Assembly (NCBI RefSeq): GCF_900142605.1
Contig: NZ_FRBL01000002.1
Coordinates: 739,840 to 803,839, forward strand
Length of the DNA stretch: 64,000 bases
Reading direction: 5' to 3'
Source of the DNA: Chitinophaga jiangningensis
Lineage (GTDB): Bacteria > Bacteroidota > Bacteroidia > Chitinophagales > Chitinophagaceae
Translations under genes and position numbers: made by a program
Shown here: piece by piece, positions 32,631 to 41,307 of the stretch
How the letters are laid out: each line of letters opens with the position of its first letter
Position numbering within the stretch: position 1 is the stretch's first letter
Notes under the pieces: model-generated
Database searches by the model: none
What the model was told of the DNA's origin: nothing
What the model saw: only the letters and a program-made list of their open reading frames with translations

Positions 32631-35357
32631 TTACGCTTTCTTCAAAAAATCTCTCAGCACATACTGCAAAATGCCCCCATTGGTATAATACGCAATCTCA
32701 ATCGCCGAATCCAGGCGGCATTTCACATTAAACACAATGTTGTTGCCTTCAGCCGGTGTAGCCGTTACCGTTAATAGTTTACCCGGCTCCAACGCCTCGG
32801 CAATACCAGTAATATTAAAAAGCTCCGTGCCGGTAAGCCCCAGCAGCGCCGCATTCTGGCCGTTAATATATTCCAGCGGCAACACGCCCATTCCCACCAG
32901 GTTACTGCGGTGAATACGCTCAAAGCTCTCCGCCAGCACGGCCTTCACACCTAACAGGTTGGTACCCTTAGCGGCCCAGTCCCGCGAAGATCCGCTACCA
33001 TACTCTTTCCCGGCGAGTATCAGCAGCGGCACCTTTTGCTGCGCATACTGTACGCTCGCGTCGTAGATAGACATCACCATGCCGCTGGGTATCACCGTAG
33101 TAAAACCTCCTTCCTTTGGCGACAACTCATTTTTAATACGCACATTCGCGAACGTGCCGCGGATCATCACTTCATGGTTGCCACGGCGGGAGCCGTAGGA
33201 GTTGAATAAGCGGGGATCAATCCCATGGTCTATCAGGTATTTACCCGCCGGGGTATCTGCCTTAAAAGATCCTGCGGGAGAGATATGATCCGTCGTCACA
33301 GAATCGCCGAGTTTTAACAACACCCTTGCGCCGGCAATATCCTGTGCAGGTGCAGGTGTATCGGGCAGATCTTCAAAAAACGGTGCCTCGCGGATGTAAG
33401 TACTGTTGCGGCTCCAATGGTAATTCTCTCCTACCGGGGCCAGTAATCCCTGCCATTGATCGTCACCGTCGAAAATTACCCGGTACGTTTCCGCGTAATC
33501 GGACTGTAACACGGCCCTTTCAATTGCTTCATTGATTTCTTCTTGTGTAGGCCAAATATCACGGAGGTATACCGCTTCCCCGTTAGGGTCGTAGCTGAGT
33601 GGTTCGGTAAGCAGATCGGTATCAATACGGCCAGCCAGTGCGTAAGCTACTACCAGCATAGGAGAAGCCAGGAAGTTCATTTTTACCTGTGGGTGCACTC
33701 TTGCTTCAAAGTTACGGTTGCCGGAAAGCGCGGAGGCCACTACGAGGTTGCCTTTGTCTACCGCTTCGGCAATGTGTGGCGGCAGCGGACCACTGTTACC
33801 AATACACGAAGTACAGCCATAGCCTACAATGTGAAAGCGCAGTGCTTCCAGGTCGGTGAGCAGGCCACTTCGTTTAAGGTATTCCGTTACTACCCTGGAA
33901 CCCGGTGCCAGGCTGGTTTTCACCCATGGCTTTACGCTCAGGCCGCGGGCTACTGCTTTTGCGGCCACCAGGCCCGCACCAATCATTACGCTGGGGTTGG
34001 AAGTATTGGTACAACTGGTGATAGCGGCAATCACCACCGCTCCGTCACTCAGTACATATTCCTGGTTCCTGAGTTTGATTCTTACGGATTGTAAACTGTC
34101 CTGTTCCACTTCCACATCTTCTGTAGGCTTTTGTATCTCATAGGTAAAAGCGGTACCGGAACCACCTTCGGACAACCAGGCGGTATCGCGGCGCTTGCCT
34201 TCCGGGGTGTACATCCGTTTGAACTCCTTACCAAGCAGTTCTTCGAAGCGGTCGTGCACTTCTTTTACCGGAATACGGTCCTGTGGGCGTTTAGGGCCGG
34301 CCACAGCGGATTCTACACGGGAAAGGTCCAGCTCCAGGATATCGGAATATTCAATCTTCTCTTCACCGGCGCGCCATAACATATTTTCCTTGCAGTACTC
34401 TTCCACCTTGCGCACCAGCTCTTCCGGGCGGTTTGTACGCCGCATGTAGCGCAGGGTTTGATCATCGATCGGGAAGTAAGTAACGGTACAGCCAAATTCG
34501 GGCGACATGTTAGAGATCGTAGCCCTGTCCGGCACCGTGAGGTGATCGAGGCCATCACCGAATACTTCCACAAACTTGTTTACCACGCCGTATTTGCGCA
34601 GGAGTTCTGTAATAGCAAGTACCATGTCAGTAGCCGTTACGCCTTCTGAGAGTCGCCCGGTTAGTTTGAGCCCTACCACCTGCGGGCAGGTAAAATACAG
34701 CGGCTGCCCCAGTATCGCCGCTTCTGCTTCAATACCGCCAACGCCCCAGGCAATAACGCCGATACCGTTTACCATTGGCGTGTGTGAGTCCGTACCTACC
34801 AATGAATCAGGAAAGATCCAGCCGTCGCGCTCAATGATGCCATGGGCCAGGTATTCCAGGTTTACCTGGTGACAAATACCCATGCCTGGTGGCACTACCG
34901 TAAAGTTTTCGAATGCCTGCTGGGCCCATTTCAGCAGCTGGTAACGTTCAGTGTTACGTTCGTATTCATAGGCCACATTTTTCGTATAGGAGTAATTGGT
35001 GCCGTAAAAGTCCACCTGTACGGAGTGGTCCACTACCAGGTCCACTGGGATCAGCGGGTTAATGCGGGTGCCATCTTTTCCTCTGCGGATTACTTCCGAG
35101 CGGATGGAGGCGATGTCCACCACGGCGGGTACGCCGGTAAAGTCCTGCATCAGCACACGTGCCGGTTTAAAAGGAATTTCTTTATCTATGGGCGCAGGTG
35201 TCCAGTTGACAAGCGTTTCCACATGTTCATCCGTGATGGCAAATTTATCGTGATTACGCAATACGTTCTCTAATAGAATCCTGATGGAAAAGGGGAGTCG
35301 GGAGATTTGTTTCCCCTGTTTTTCCAGCTCTGTCAGCGAGGCTATTTTTGCTTGCAT
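32631..35357 (-). CDS. acnA: Aconitate hydratase A (iron-sulfur enzyme)
   Basis: The ATG at 35357 gives 908 residues (MQAKIASLTELEKQGKQISR); an upstream in-frame start would add 24 unlikely residues. It carries the AcnA/IRP1-type landmarks: VPAVVDIASIRS near 76-87, SLVGTDSHTPMVNGIGV near 185-201, Cys449 in AITSCTNTSNPS, and Cys515/Cys518 in GYGCTSCIGNSGPL, which together hold the [4Fe-4S] cluster. The C-terminal swivel domain has GSRRGNHEVM and AGKEYGSGSSRDWAAKG. It isomerises citrate to isocitrate in the TCA cycle. It follows, 40 bases downstream on the same strand, a cysteine-rich SufR-like regulator gene, which suggests control by Fe-S or iron status. Confidence 0.95.
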   Translation of the reverse strand: MQAKIASLTELEKQGKQISRLPFSIRILLENVLRNHDKFAITDEHVETLVNWTPAPIDKEIPFKPARVLMQDFTGVPAVVDIASIRSEVIRRGKDGTRINPLIPVDLVVDHSVQVDFYGTNYSYTKNVAYEYERNTERYQLLKWAQQAFENFTVVPPGMGICHQVNLEYLAHGIIERDGWIFPDSLVGTDSHTPMVNGIGVIAWGVGGIEAEAAILGQPLYFTCPQVVGLKLTGRLSEGVTATDMVLAITELLRKYGVVNKFVEVFGDGLDHLTVPDRATISNMSPEFGCTVTYFPIDDQTLRYMRRTNRPEELVRKVEEYCKENMLWRAGEEKIEYSDILELDLSRVESAVAGPKRPQDRIPVKEVHDRFEELLGKEFKRMYTPEGKRRDTAWLSEGGSGTAFTYEIQKPTEDVEVEQDSLQSVRIKLRNQEYVLSDGAVVIAAITSCTNTSNPSVMIGAGLVAAKAVARGLSVKPWVKTSLAPGSRVVTEYLKRSGLLTDLEALRFHIVGYGCTSCIGNSGPLPPHIAEAVDKGNLVVASALSGNRNFEARVHPQVKMNFLASPMLVVAYALAGRIDTDLLTEPLSYDPNGEAVYLRDIWPTQEEINEAIERAVLQSDYAETYRVIFDGDDQWQGLLAPVGENYHWSRNSTYIREAPFFEDLPDTPAPAQDIAGARVLLKLGDSVTTDHISPAGSFKADTPAGKYLIDHGIDPRLFNSYGSRRGNHEVMIRGTFANVRIKNELSPKEGGFTTVIPSGMVMSIYDASVQYAQQKVPLLILAGKEYGSGSSRDWAAKGTNLLGVKAVLAESFERIHRSNLVGMGVLPLEYINGQNAALLGLTGTELFNITGIAEALEPGKLLTVTATPAEGNNIVFNVKCRLDSAIEIAYYTNGGILQYVLRDFLKKA

Positions 35358-35397
35358 TAGTATAGATTTTGACCATACTCTACAACCAGTTAGCCGT

Positions 35398-36033
35398 CTA
35401 TATTGTTCGCGGGGAAATGCGGTAGGCACAGCGGCGGGCGCCCTGTACGATATGATCTATGCGGTTGACTATCACTTCTTTACCGAGCACCGACTGAAAA
35501 GCCTCCAGCTCTGCTTTGCAAAAGTTCTGACAGGATTTGGCGGCTGCGCAGATGGGGCAATGATTTTCTACCAGCAGCAAGCCCTGTTCATCTTCGATGC
35601 ATTCGGCCATATAGCCTTCGCTGTTGCGGATGCCGGCAAGGGCGGCTACTTTGTCCTTCAGTGCCGGGTATTGTTTTAATTCCGTGTTATATTTACGTAT
35701 ACTGTTTTGCTGCTGCGACTTTATCACCGCTTCGAGGGCGGATTCGCCCAGGGTATCGCGGATGGAGTTGATAAGGCGAACGGTGAGGTCCGCATGGGTA
35801 TCGGGGAACTTTGCCTGGCCTTTATCGGTAAGCGACCATATTTGCTGGGGGCGGCCCCTACCTTTAACAGCCGTGGCTGCCTGCACCAGTCCTTCTGCCG
35901 CGAGCCTGTGCAGCTGAAAGCGGGCGCCTTCGGTGGTTACGCCTAATGCATCAGCGAGGGCCTGTAAAGGCAACGGACCTTTTGTTTTAAGTATCCACAC
36001 CGCCTGCTCATTATCCGGCAAATTATTTTTCAT
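35398..36033 (-). CDS. SufR-like winged-helix regulator with C-terminal cysteine cluster
   Basis: The ATG at 36033 gives 211 residues. Residues 8-70 form a winged HTH (LPLQALADALGVTTEGARFQLHR, then KGRGRPQQIWSLTDKG). The C-terminal part has VENHCPICAAAKSCQNFC (Cys159, 162, 168, 172), an earlier Cys145 and a late Cys202 in GARRCAYRI. This spacing resembles SufR-type regulators that bind an Fe-S cluster and control Fe-S biogenesis genes. It is the first gene of an operon with aconitase, itself an Fe-S enzyme, and is divergent from an FMN-reductase-like gene. A cluster-sensing repressor is the best guess; metal binding by the cysteines is not proven by sequence. Confidence 0.82.
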   Translation of the reverse strand: MKNNLPDNEQAVWILKTKGPLPLQALADALGVTTEGARFQLHRLAAEGLVQAATAVKGRGRPQQIWSLTDKGQAKFPDTHADLTVRLINSIRDTLGESALEAVIKSQQQNSIRKYNTELKQYPALKDKVAALAGIRNSEGYMAECIEDEQGLLLVENHCPICAAAKSCQNFCKAELEAFQSVLGKEVIVNRIDHIVQGARRCAYRISPRTI

Positions 36034-36050
36034 AATAAACAAAGTATTTA

Positions 36051-36080
36051 TTTGGTTTATTCACAAAACTACTAACTTTG
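36051..36080 (+). promoter_or_regulatory. Promoter (TTTG ... TAACTTTG) of the FMN reductase gene
   Basis: TTTG at 36051-36054 and the exact -7 box TAACTTTG at 36073-36080 are 18 bases apart, close to the Bacteroidota -33/-7 layout, and 28 bases before the ATG at 36109. AACAAAGTA at 36038-36046 is an imperfect inverted copy of AACTTTGTT (36074-36082), which may serve the divergent regulator gene. Confidence 0.55.
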
Positions 36081-36108
36081 TTCCACACTAAAAATTCAAA
36101 CTGCCAGT

Positions 36109-36666
36109 ATGAAAGTTTTATTATTTAACGGTTCGCTGGAGAAAAAGCCTACCAGCACCTCCTTTGCGATCATTGCCTACCTACGTGAGCAATTGGAGCG
36201 AAAGGGCATGGACGTAACTGTATTCAACCTGGCGGAAGCATCTATCCCATTTTTTGATACCGCAGGCTTGCAGGAAGTTCCTGATGCCGCCAGAGAAATG
36301 ACTAAAATCTTCCGCGATGCGGATTTGCATATATGGCTGACGCCATTGTACCACGGTAGTATGACTGGGGCTATGAAAAATTGCCTGGACTGGATTGAGA
36401 TCAGTTCCCGCGAGCCTGTACCTTACCTTACCAATAAGGTAATAGGTATGGTTTGTTGGGCAGAAGGCGGTCATGCGATGCAGGGCATCAACACCATGGA
36501 AGCAGTTGCCAAGGCATTGCGCGCATGGGTACTGCCCTACTCTGTGCCGGCAGTAAGAGGCCACTTATACAATAAGGCCGACTACAGCATTTCCGAAGAG
36601 TATAGTAAGAAATTTGACCTCCTTGTAAATCTGTTAACAGACGTTAAATTCCAGTTTGCAGAGTAA
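36109..36666 (+). CDS. NAD(P)H-dependent FMN reductase family protein
   Basis: This 185-residue flavodoxin-like protein begins MKVLLFNGSLEKKPTSTSF, the FMN phosphate-binding loop after beta-1. Further on it has IWLTPLYHGSMTGAMKNCLDW near 75-95 and VIGMVCWAEGGHAMQGINTM near 111-130, typical of the NADPH-dependent FMN/azo/chromate reductase family. It transfers electrons from NAD(P)H via FMN to quinones, flavins or metals. It is divergent from the SufR-like regulator, and the shared promoter region suggests it is part of the same iron/oxidative-stress response. Confidence 0.88.
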   Translation: MKVLLFNGSLEKKPTSTSFAIIAYLREQLERKGMDVTVFNLAEASIPFFDTAGLQEVPDAAREMTKIFRDADLHIWLTPLYHGSMTGAMKNCLDWIEISSREPVPYLTNKVIGMVCWAEGGHAMQGINTMEAVAKALRAWVLPYSVPAVRGHLYNKADYSISEEYSKKFDLLVNLLTDVKFQFAE

Positions 36667-36682
36667 CAGCCCTGCCCTGGAG

Positions 36683-36722
36683 ATGTAGCAATGGCAGCAT
36701 CGGGCTGCTGCTATTGCTACAT
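36683..36722 (+). terminator. Long-stem hairpin after the FMN reductase gene
   Basis: A 17-bp stem with one G.T wobble and a 6-nt loop starts 17 bases after the stop. There is no T-run directly behind it, so terminator function is likely from position rather than from the full motif. Confidence 0.6.
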
Positions 36723-36815
36723 TACGTTCTTTCACCCCGCAGAGTTATTCCCTTTTATCTATACCCGCATAGTTATTACCAATACCTTATTCCCTTCTGG
36801 TACTTTTTTCAGCGG

Positions 36816-36823
36816 TAAATTTG
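36816..36823 (+). promoter_or_regulatory. -7 box (TAAATTTG) of the luciferase-like oxidoreductase gene
   Basis: This is an exact TAnnTTTG match 25 bases upstream of the ATG at 36849; no strong -33 element is seen. Confidence 0.5.
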
Positions 36824-36848
36824 TATCTCTCCACAAACACCTGAAAAA

Positions 36849-37847
36849 ATGAAGAAAATTAAGCTGGGCATATTGGATCAATCGATTATAGCAAGACAAG
36901 ATACTGCTGTGGATGCCATCCGCCGTACATCGGCACTGGTAAAATTAGCGGACGAGCTGGGCTACACCCGTTTCTGGGTGTCGGAGCATCACAATTTCCC
37001 TAAGATCGCAGGCTCTACGCCGGAAGTGCTCATCGCGCACCTGGCAGGCGAAGCCAAACGCATCCGCGTAGGTTCCGGCGGTATCATGCTGCCTAACCAC
37101 AGCGCGCTGAAAATGGCGGAAAACTTCCGCATGCTGGAAACACTGTTTCCCGGCAGGATCGATCTGGGGATTGGTCGCGCCCCGGGCGGTGACCGCCAAA
37201 CGGCCTCCCTCCTCAATCCATCCAACACGTTTAACGACCAGGAGTTTCTGCAACAACTCAAAGACCTGCGCAGCTGGCTAACGGATCATAAAAATGGGGA
37301 AGGAAACTATGATAACATCATCGCCATTCCGCAGGCCGAAACAGTGCCTGAAATGTGGATACTGAGCTCCAGTGGCGGTAGCGGCTATTTTGCGGCGCAC
37401 CTGGGTATGTCCCTGTCCTTCGCACATTTTATTAATCCGAACGGCGGCCCTGAGGCAGTACAGCAATACCGCCAGCATTTCCGGCCTTCCGAACTCCTGA
37501 AAACACCGCAGGTAAATGTGGGCATCTTTGGGTTTACTTCCGAAAAGCAGGAAGAAATAGACCGCTGGCTCGCTGAGATGGATTTCCGCATGCTCTGGAT
37601 CGAAACCGGTGCTCGTGGGGAATATCCCACCTTTGAAGAAATAAAGGAAATTGAATATACACCTGCCCACCTGGCACGGATTGAATATAACCGTAAACGT
37701 ATGCTTTACGGCACGCCTGACCAGATGAAGGCGAAGCTGCTGCAGATTGCGGAGGATTATGACACGGACGAAATCATTCTTTCCACTTTTGCGGATGATT
37801 TTGAAGCGGTAAAGAATTCAGTGACGATTTGCGCGAATTTATTTTAA
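36849..37847 (+). CDS. LLM-class flavin-dependent oxidoreductase (luciferase-like)
   Basis: This 332-residue TIM-barrel flavoprotein has the bacterial-luciferase-family signatures: LGYTRFWVSEHHNFPKIAGS near 37-56, RVGSGGIMLPNHSALKMAENF near 74-94 and the flavin-phosphate region GRIDLGIGRAPGGDR. Such enzymes use reduced FMN and oxygen for monooxygenation. It follows 182 bases after an NAD(P)H:FMN reductase gene, a plausible supplier of reduced flavin, although a hairpin and its own -7 box separate the two. The substrate is unknown. Confidence 0.92.
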   Translation: MKKIKLGILDQSIIARQDTAVDAIRRTSALVKLADELGYTRFWVSEHHNFPKIAGSTPEVLIAHLAGEAKRIRVGSGGIMLPNHSALKMAENFRMLETLFPGRIDLGIGRAPGGDRQTASLLNPSNTFNDQEFLQQLKDLRSWLTDHKNGEGNYDNIIAIPQAETVPEMWILSSSGGSGYFAAHLGMSLSFAHFINPNGGPEAVQQYRQHFRPSELLKTPQVNVGIFGFTSEKQEEIDRWLAEMDFRMLWIETGARGEYPTFEEIKEIEYTPAHLARIEYNRKRMLYGTPDQMKAKLLQIAEDYDTDEIILSTFADDFEAVKNSVTICANLF

Positions 37848-37904
37848 TAACTGCTGCATCCAGGTATACAGTCGTTAGCGGAGCACGGACCGCCGGTCCC
37901 CGCA

Positions 37905-37947
37905 TATCGATGTAATCTTCCACCGCAGGTGGAAGATTACATCGATA
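37905..37947. terminator. 20-bp-stem palindrome with GCA loop
   Basis: A perfect 20-bp inverted repeat with triloop GCA lies 57 bases after the oxidoreductase stop, next to a small GGACC-GCC-GGTCC hairpin (37887-37899). It is probably the end of that transcript. It ends only 19 bases before the -7 box of the next gene. Confidence 0.65.
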
Positions 37948-37966
37948 ATAAATAACTTTTTCTAAC

Positions 37967-37974
37967 TAATTTTG
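37967..37974 (+). promoter_or_regulatory. -7 box (TAATTTTG) of the MFS transporter gene
   Basis: This is an exact TAnnTTTG match 32 bases upstream of the ATG at 38007. Confidence 0.5.
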
Positions 37975-38006
37975 CACTCTTCTAATAACTGAAGAACCGC
38001 GCGAGG

Positions 38007-39179
38007 ATGTTTTTAAACTTACACAACGAGACCCGGGAACTCACTGCCAAACATTACAGAATAGCAACTTCCGTATTTTTCTTTATCTCCGGATTAGGTT
38101 ATTCTTCCTGGGCTTCCAGGATCCCCTCTATACAGGCGCAGCTGCACCTGAACGAAGCACAGCTGGGACTGGTACTGCTGGCGCTTCCCATCGGCCTGAT
38201 GGCTACCATGCCTATCACCAGCCACCTGCTGGGAAAATACAGCAGCCGTAAGATCATGATGTTTGGCGCGCTCTTCTTCAACCTCATTCTCAGTATGCCG
38301 GGGTTTACCCAATCCATCTGGCAGCTGGCACTGGTGCTCTTCTGCTTTGGTTCCGCCCGTAACCTGCTCAATCTCAGTATGAACGGACAATCGGTACTGG
38401 TGCAGAAACTCTTTACACAGTCAATTATCACTACTTTTCACGGGATATGGAGCATTGCCAGTGTTACCGGTGCCGGGCTCGGTTTCCTCATGATTAAGTA
38501 CAACATTGCTCCCAGCTGGCACCTGTTTGGTGTAAGCCTGCTGTTGCTGGTGTTTACCATACTTTATTATCCTGCTACGTTCCCGGATACACCGACCCCG
38601 GCAAAGGAATCTGAGAAAAAGCCGGCTTTTTCTCTCCCTGACAAATCCTTACTTAAATTCTCCTTCATCTGTTTCGCCTGCATGGCTACTGAAAATACCA
38701 TGTACGACTGGAGCAGCATTTACTACGAGAAAGTTGTAGGCGGCACCAGGGCAGATGCAGCCACCGCTTTCTGGATTTATATGAGCGCCATGACGCTTGG
38801 CCGCCTGTTTGGAGATAAGGTGGTGCAGCGCACCGGTATCAAACCGATTCTTAAATACAGCGGTGTACTTATCTCTGTAGGACTCGGCACCGCCATCCTG
38901 TTCCCGCACCCGGTAACGGCTATAGCCGGGTTTATCTGTGCCGGCCTCGGCGTAGCCTGCGTGGTGCCGCTGGTATTTAGTCTGGCAGGCAAAACCAGCC
39001 ATGCAAACAGCGGGCAAACCATTGCCAGCATATCCACCATCGGTTACCTGGGATTCCTCGTAGTACCGCCACTGGTGGGTTTTGTGGCGCAGGCTTCCAG
39101 TCTCCGCATCTCTTTTTCTATCATGGCCATCTGCGGCCTGGTGATCATATGGATGGTCAGCAAAATCAAAGAAGATTAA
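38007..39179 (+). CDS. MFS transporter, 12-TM
   Basis: This 390-residue protein has about 12 membrane helices in two halves. It opens with FFISGLGYSSWASRIPSIQAQLHLNEAQLG, the arrangement seen in the YbjJ-like branch of the major facilitator superfamily. It continues with a central cytoplasmic loop near residue 200 (FPDTPTPAKESEKKPAF). The substrate is not predictable. The gene has its own promoter and lies 94 bases before a TetR regulator gene on the same strand. The palindromic operator belongs to that second promoter, so co-regulation is possible but not shown. Confidence 0.88.
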   Translation: MFLNLHNETRELTAKHYRIATSVFFFISGLGYSSWASRIPSIQAQLHLNEAQLGLVLLALPIGLMATMPITSHLLGKYSSRKIMMFGALFFNLILSMPGFTQSIWQLALVLFCFGSARNLLNLSMNGQSVLVQKLFTQSIITTFHGIWSIASVTGAGLGFLMIKYNIAPSWHLFGVSLLLLVFTILYYPATFPDTPTPAKESEKKPAFSLPDKSLLKFSFICFACMATENTMYDWSSIYYEKVVGGTRADAATAFWIYMSAMTLGRLFGDKVVQRTGIKPILKYSGVLISVGLGTAILFPHPVTAIAGFICAGLGVACVVPLVFSLAGKTSHANSGQTIASISTIGYLGFLVVPPLVGFVAQASSLRISFSIMAICGLVIIWMVSKIKED

Positions 39180-39217
39180 TCCGTTAAGAGATTTAACATT
39201 TCCTGGTGCAGAAATTT

Positions 39218-39238
39218 TCACTTTGTATTACAAAGTGA
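39218..39238. promoter_or_regulatory. Palindromic operator candidate of the TetR-AarF operon
   Basis: TCACTTTGT-ATT-ACAAAGTGA is a perfect 9-bp-arm inverted repeat ending two bases before the -7 box at 39241. Size, symmetry and position fit a TetR-family dimer site that would block the promoter. Confidence 0.65.
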
Positions 39239-39240
39239 CG

Positions 39241-39248
39241 TAAATTTG
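39241..39248 (+). promoter_or_regulatory. -7 box (TAAATTTG) of the TetR-AarF operon
   Basis: This is an exact TAnnTTTG match 25 bases before the tetR-like ATG, directly behind the 21-bp palindrome. Confidence 0.55.
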
Positions 39249-39273
39249 TTGTGTGACCCAAAATTGTCAATAT

Positions 39274-39900
39274 ATGGACAAACAACAAATCCGCAACGCA
39301 TATAAGATGTATTTGCTGGAAAACGGGAAAGAACCGGTATCTGTATACATGCTTTGCAAGAGTATGGATATGCCGGAAAGTGATTTCTACGGATTTTACA
39401 GCTCCCTGGAAGCAGTGGAAAGAGACATCTGGCTGGCAGTGTTTGAAGACACCCTCCAGCAACTACAGGCCGATGAAACCTATCCGCAGTACAACGCGCA
39501 GGAAAAACTCCTCTCCTTCTACTTCCTATGGGTATCCAAACTGCGGGAAGACCGCAGCTACTTCCTGCTACAGCGGGATATCTTTACCGTTCCGTTAATT
39601 TACCGTAATAAACTGTCCGCTTTCAAAACGGCATTTTACGACTACATCTCAGGCCTGGTAAAAGAAGGATATGTATCTACCGAAATAAAAGAGAGAAAAT
39701 ATATTTCCGACCAATACGTTCACGGATTTTGGGTGCAGGCCCTGTTCGTACTCAAATACTGGCTGGAAGATACCAGCGATAACTTCGAACTCACCGATGC
39801 CGCCATTGAAAAAGCGGTGAACCTCAGCTTCCAGCTGATAGGCTCCAACACTTTCGATAGTTTGCTCGATTTTGGCAAGTTTATATTCATGAAGAAATAG
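39274..39900 (+). CDS. TetR-family transcriptional regulator
   Basis: The ATG at 39274 gives 208 residues (MDKQQIRNAYKMYLLENGK); an upstream GTG in frame is less likely. The N-terminal 50 residues form a divergent TetR HTH (VSVYMLCKSMDMPESDFYGFYSSLEA), with the remainder an all-helical ligand/dimer domain of the TetR C-terminal type found in Bacteroidota. The stop codon is two bases from the ATG of the AarF-type kinase gene, so the pair is one operon. The palindrome at 39218-39238 overlapping its promoter points to autorepression. The effector is unknown; a lipid or quinone-related ligand would fit the partner. Confidence 0.85.
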   Translation: MDKQQIRNAYKMYLLENGKEPVSVYMLCKSMDMPESDFYGFYSSLEAVERDIWLAVFEDTLQQLQADETYPQYNAQEKLLSFYFLWVSKLREDRSYFLLQRDIFTVPLIYRNKLSAFKTAFYDYISGLVKEGYVSTEIKERKYISDQYVHGFWVQALFVLKYWLEDTSDNFELTDAAIEKAVNLSFQLIGSNTFDSLLDFGKFIFMKK

Positions 39901-39902
39901 TG

Positions 39903-41234
39903 ATGAAGGAACAATCCAATATACCCACCGGGAAAGTAGAACGTGCCGGAAAGTTTGTTACCACCGGCCTCAAAGTAGGCACCAACTATATTAAGCATTA
40001 CACCCGTAAGCTGATGGACCCTTCCATTAGCAAGGAAGAACTTCACCAGGATAATGCCGCCGATATTTATAATACCCTCAGCAACCTGAAAGGCAGCGCC
40101 CTCAAAGTGGCGCAGATGCTCAGTATGGACAAGGGTATGCTCCCCAAAGCCTATTCAGAAAAGTTTGCCATGTCGCAATACAGTGCGCCGCCTTTATCAG
40201 GGCCGCTAGTGGTAAACACGTTCGTAAAAACACTGGGCAAAACACCCAGCCAGCTGTTCGATAAATTTAACATGCATGCCTCCAACGCCGCCTCCATCGG
40301 GCAGGTACACAAGGCAGAGAAAAACGGTAAACAGCTCGCCGTTAAAATCCAGTATCCGGGCGTAGCCTCCAGTGTGAAGTCGGACCTGCGTATCGTAAAA
40401 CCCTTCGCCATGCGCATTGTAGGCATGAACGAAGTAGATATGGATAAATATTTTGAGGAGATTGAAACCAAGCTGCTGGAAGAAACCGATTACAAGCTGG
40501 AACTGCGCAGGTCCATGGACCTGTCGGCCGCCTGCGCCCACATTCCGGGACTCCTGTTTCCCGGCTACTACCCGGAATATTCCTCCGACCGCATCATCAC
40601 CATGGACTGGCTCAACGGCCTCCATCTCAAAGAATTTCTGCAAACAAATCCCAGCCAGGAAATCCGAAATAAAGTAGGCCAGGCCCTGTGGGACTTCTAC
40701 CAGTTCCAGGTGCATAAACTCCGCCAGGTACACGCCGATCCGCATCCGGGCAACTTCCTGATGCAACCGGATGGTAGTGTGGGTATCTTTGACTTCGGCT
40801 GTGTAAAGGTGATTCCGGAAGATTTTTATGTCAATTACTTCCAGCTGGTAGATAAAGAGGTCTTGAAAGATACCGCCCGCCGCCACCAGATATACATCAA
40901 CCTGGAAATGCTGCACCCTAACGATACACCGCAGGAGATCGCGTTTTTCTCGGAGTTGTTCCAGCATATGATTGACCTGATGACCTTACCGTTTACCCTG
41001 GAAACATTCGACTTCGGCAACGACAGCTATTTCAACGAAGTGTATGCCTACATGGATGAACTTTACAACATGAAGGAAGTCAGGGAATCCAAGGTGGCAC
41101 GTGGCTCCAGCCACTCGCTGTACATCAACAGAACCTACTTCGGCCTGTACAGCATCCTCAGCGACCTGAAAGCCAATATCATCACAGGTCAGCACCGCAT
41201 TCAGCAACTGGTGGAAGGTCATCAGCCCGAATAA
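39903..41234 (+). CDS. AarF/ABC1/UbiB family atypical kinase
   Basis: The ATG at 39903 gives 443 residues. UbiB-family features include the N-terminal lid motif at SALKVAQMLSMDKGMLP (here K-V-A-Q at 68-71 instead of strict KxGQ). The Ala-rich loop follows in NAASIGQVHKA, with the ATP lysine in LAVKIQYPGV. VHADPHPGNFLMQPDG is the catalytic loop, and IFDFGCVK the metal motif. UbiB-type proteins are membrane-associated ATPases/kinases needed for quinone or lipid metabolism. Here the gene is coupled to a TetR regulator rather than to quinone biosynthesis genes, so the target may be a different isoprenoid lipid. Confidence 0.92.
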   Translation: MKEQSNIPTGKVERAGKFVTTGLKVGTNYIKHYTRKLMDPSISKEELHQDNAADIYNTLSNLKGSALKVAQMLSMDKGMLPKAYSEKFAMSQYSAPPLSGPLVVNTFVKTLGKTPSQLFDKFNMHASNAASIGQVHKAEKNGKQLAVKIQYPGVASSVKSDLRIVKPFAMRIVGMNEVDMDKYFEEIETKLLEETDYKLELRRSMDLSAACAHIPGLLFPGYYPEYSSDRIITMDWLNGLHLKEFLQTNPSQEIRNKVGQALWDFYQFQVHKLRQVHADPHPGNFLMQPDGSVGIFDFGCVKVIPEDFYVNYFQLVDKEVLKDTARRHQIYINLEMLHPNDTPQEIAFFSELFQHMIDLMTLPFTLETFDFGNDSYFNEVYAYMDELYNMKEVRESKVARGSSHSLYINRTYFGLYSILSDLKANIITGQHRIQQLVEGHQPE

Positions 41235-41237
41235 GGA

Positions 41238-41268
41238 TTCGTCGTATATTTTTCGCAGTTGGTCGCAT
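41238..41268 (+). promoter_or_regulatory. Paired LytTR-type direct repeats before the LytS/LytTR operon
   Basis: TTCGTCGTAT (41238-41247) and TTGGTCGCAT (41259-41268) are direct repeats exactly 21 bases apart. They end 27 bases before a -7-like TACCTTTA (41296-41303). The same layout recurs before the TonB receptor gene at 43087-43117. Confidence 0.7.
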
Positions 41269-41307
41269 TATGGCCCCCTAAAAATCTATTATCTCTACCT
41301 TTATCGG

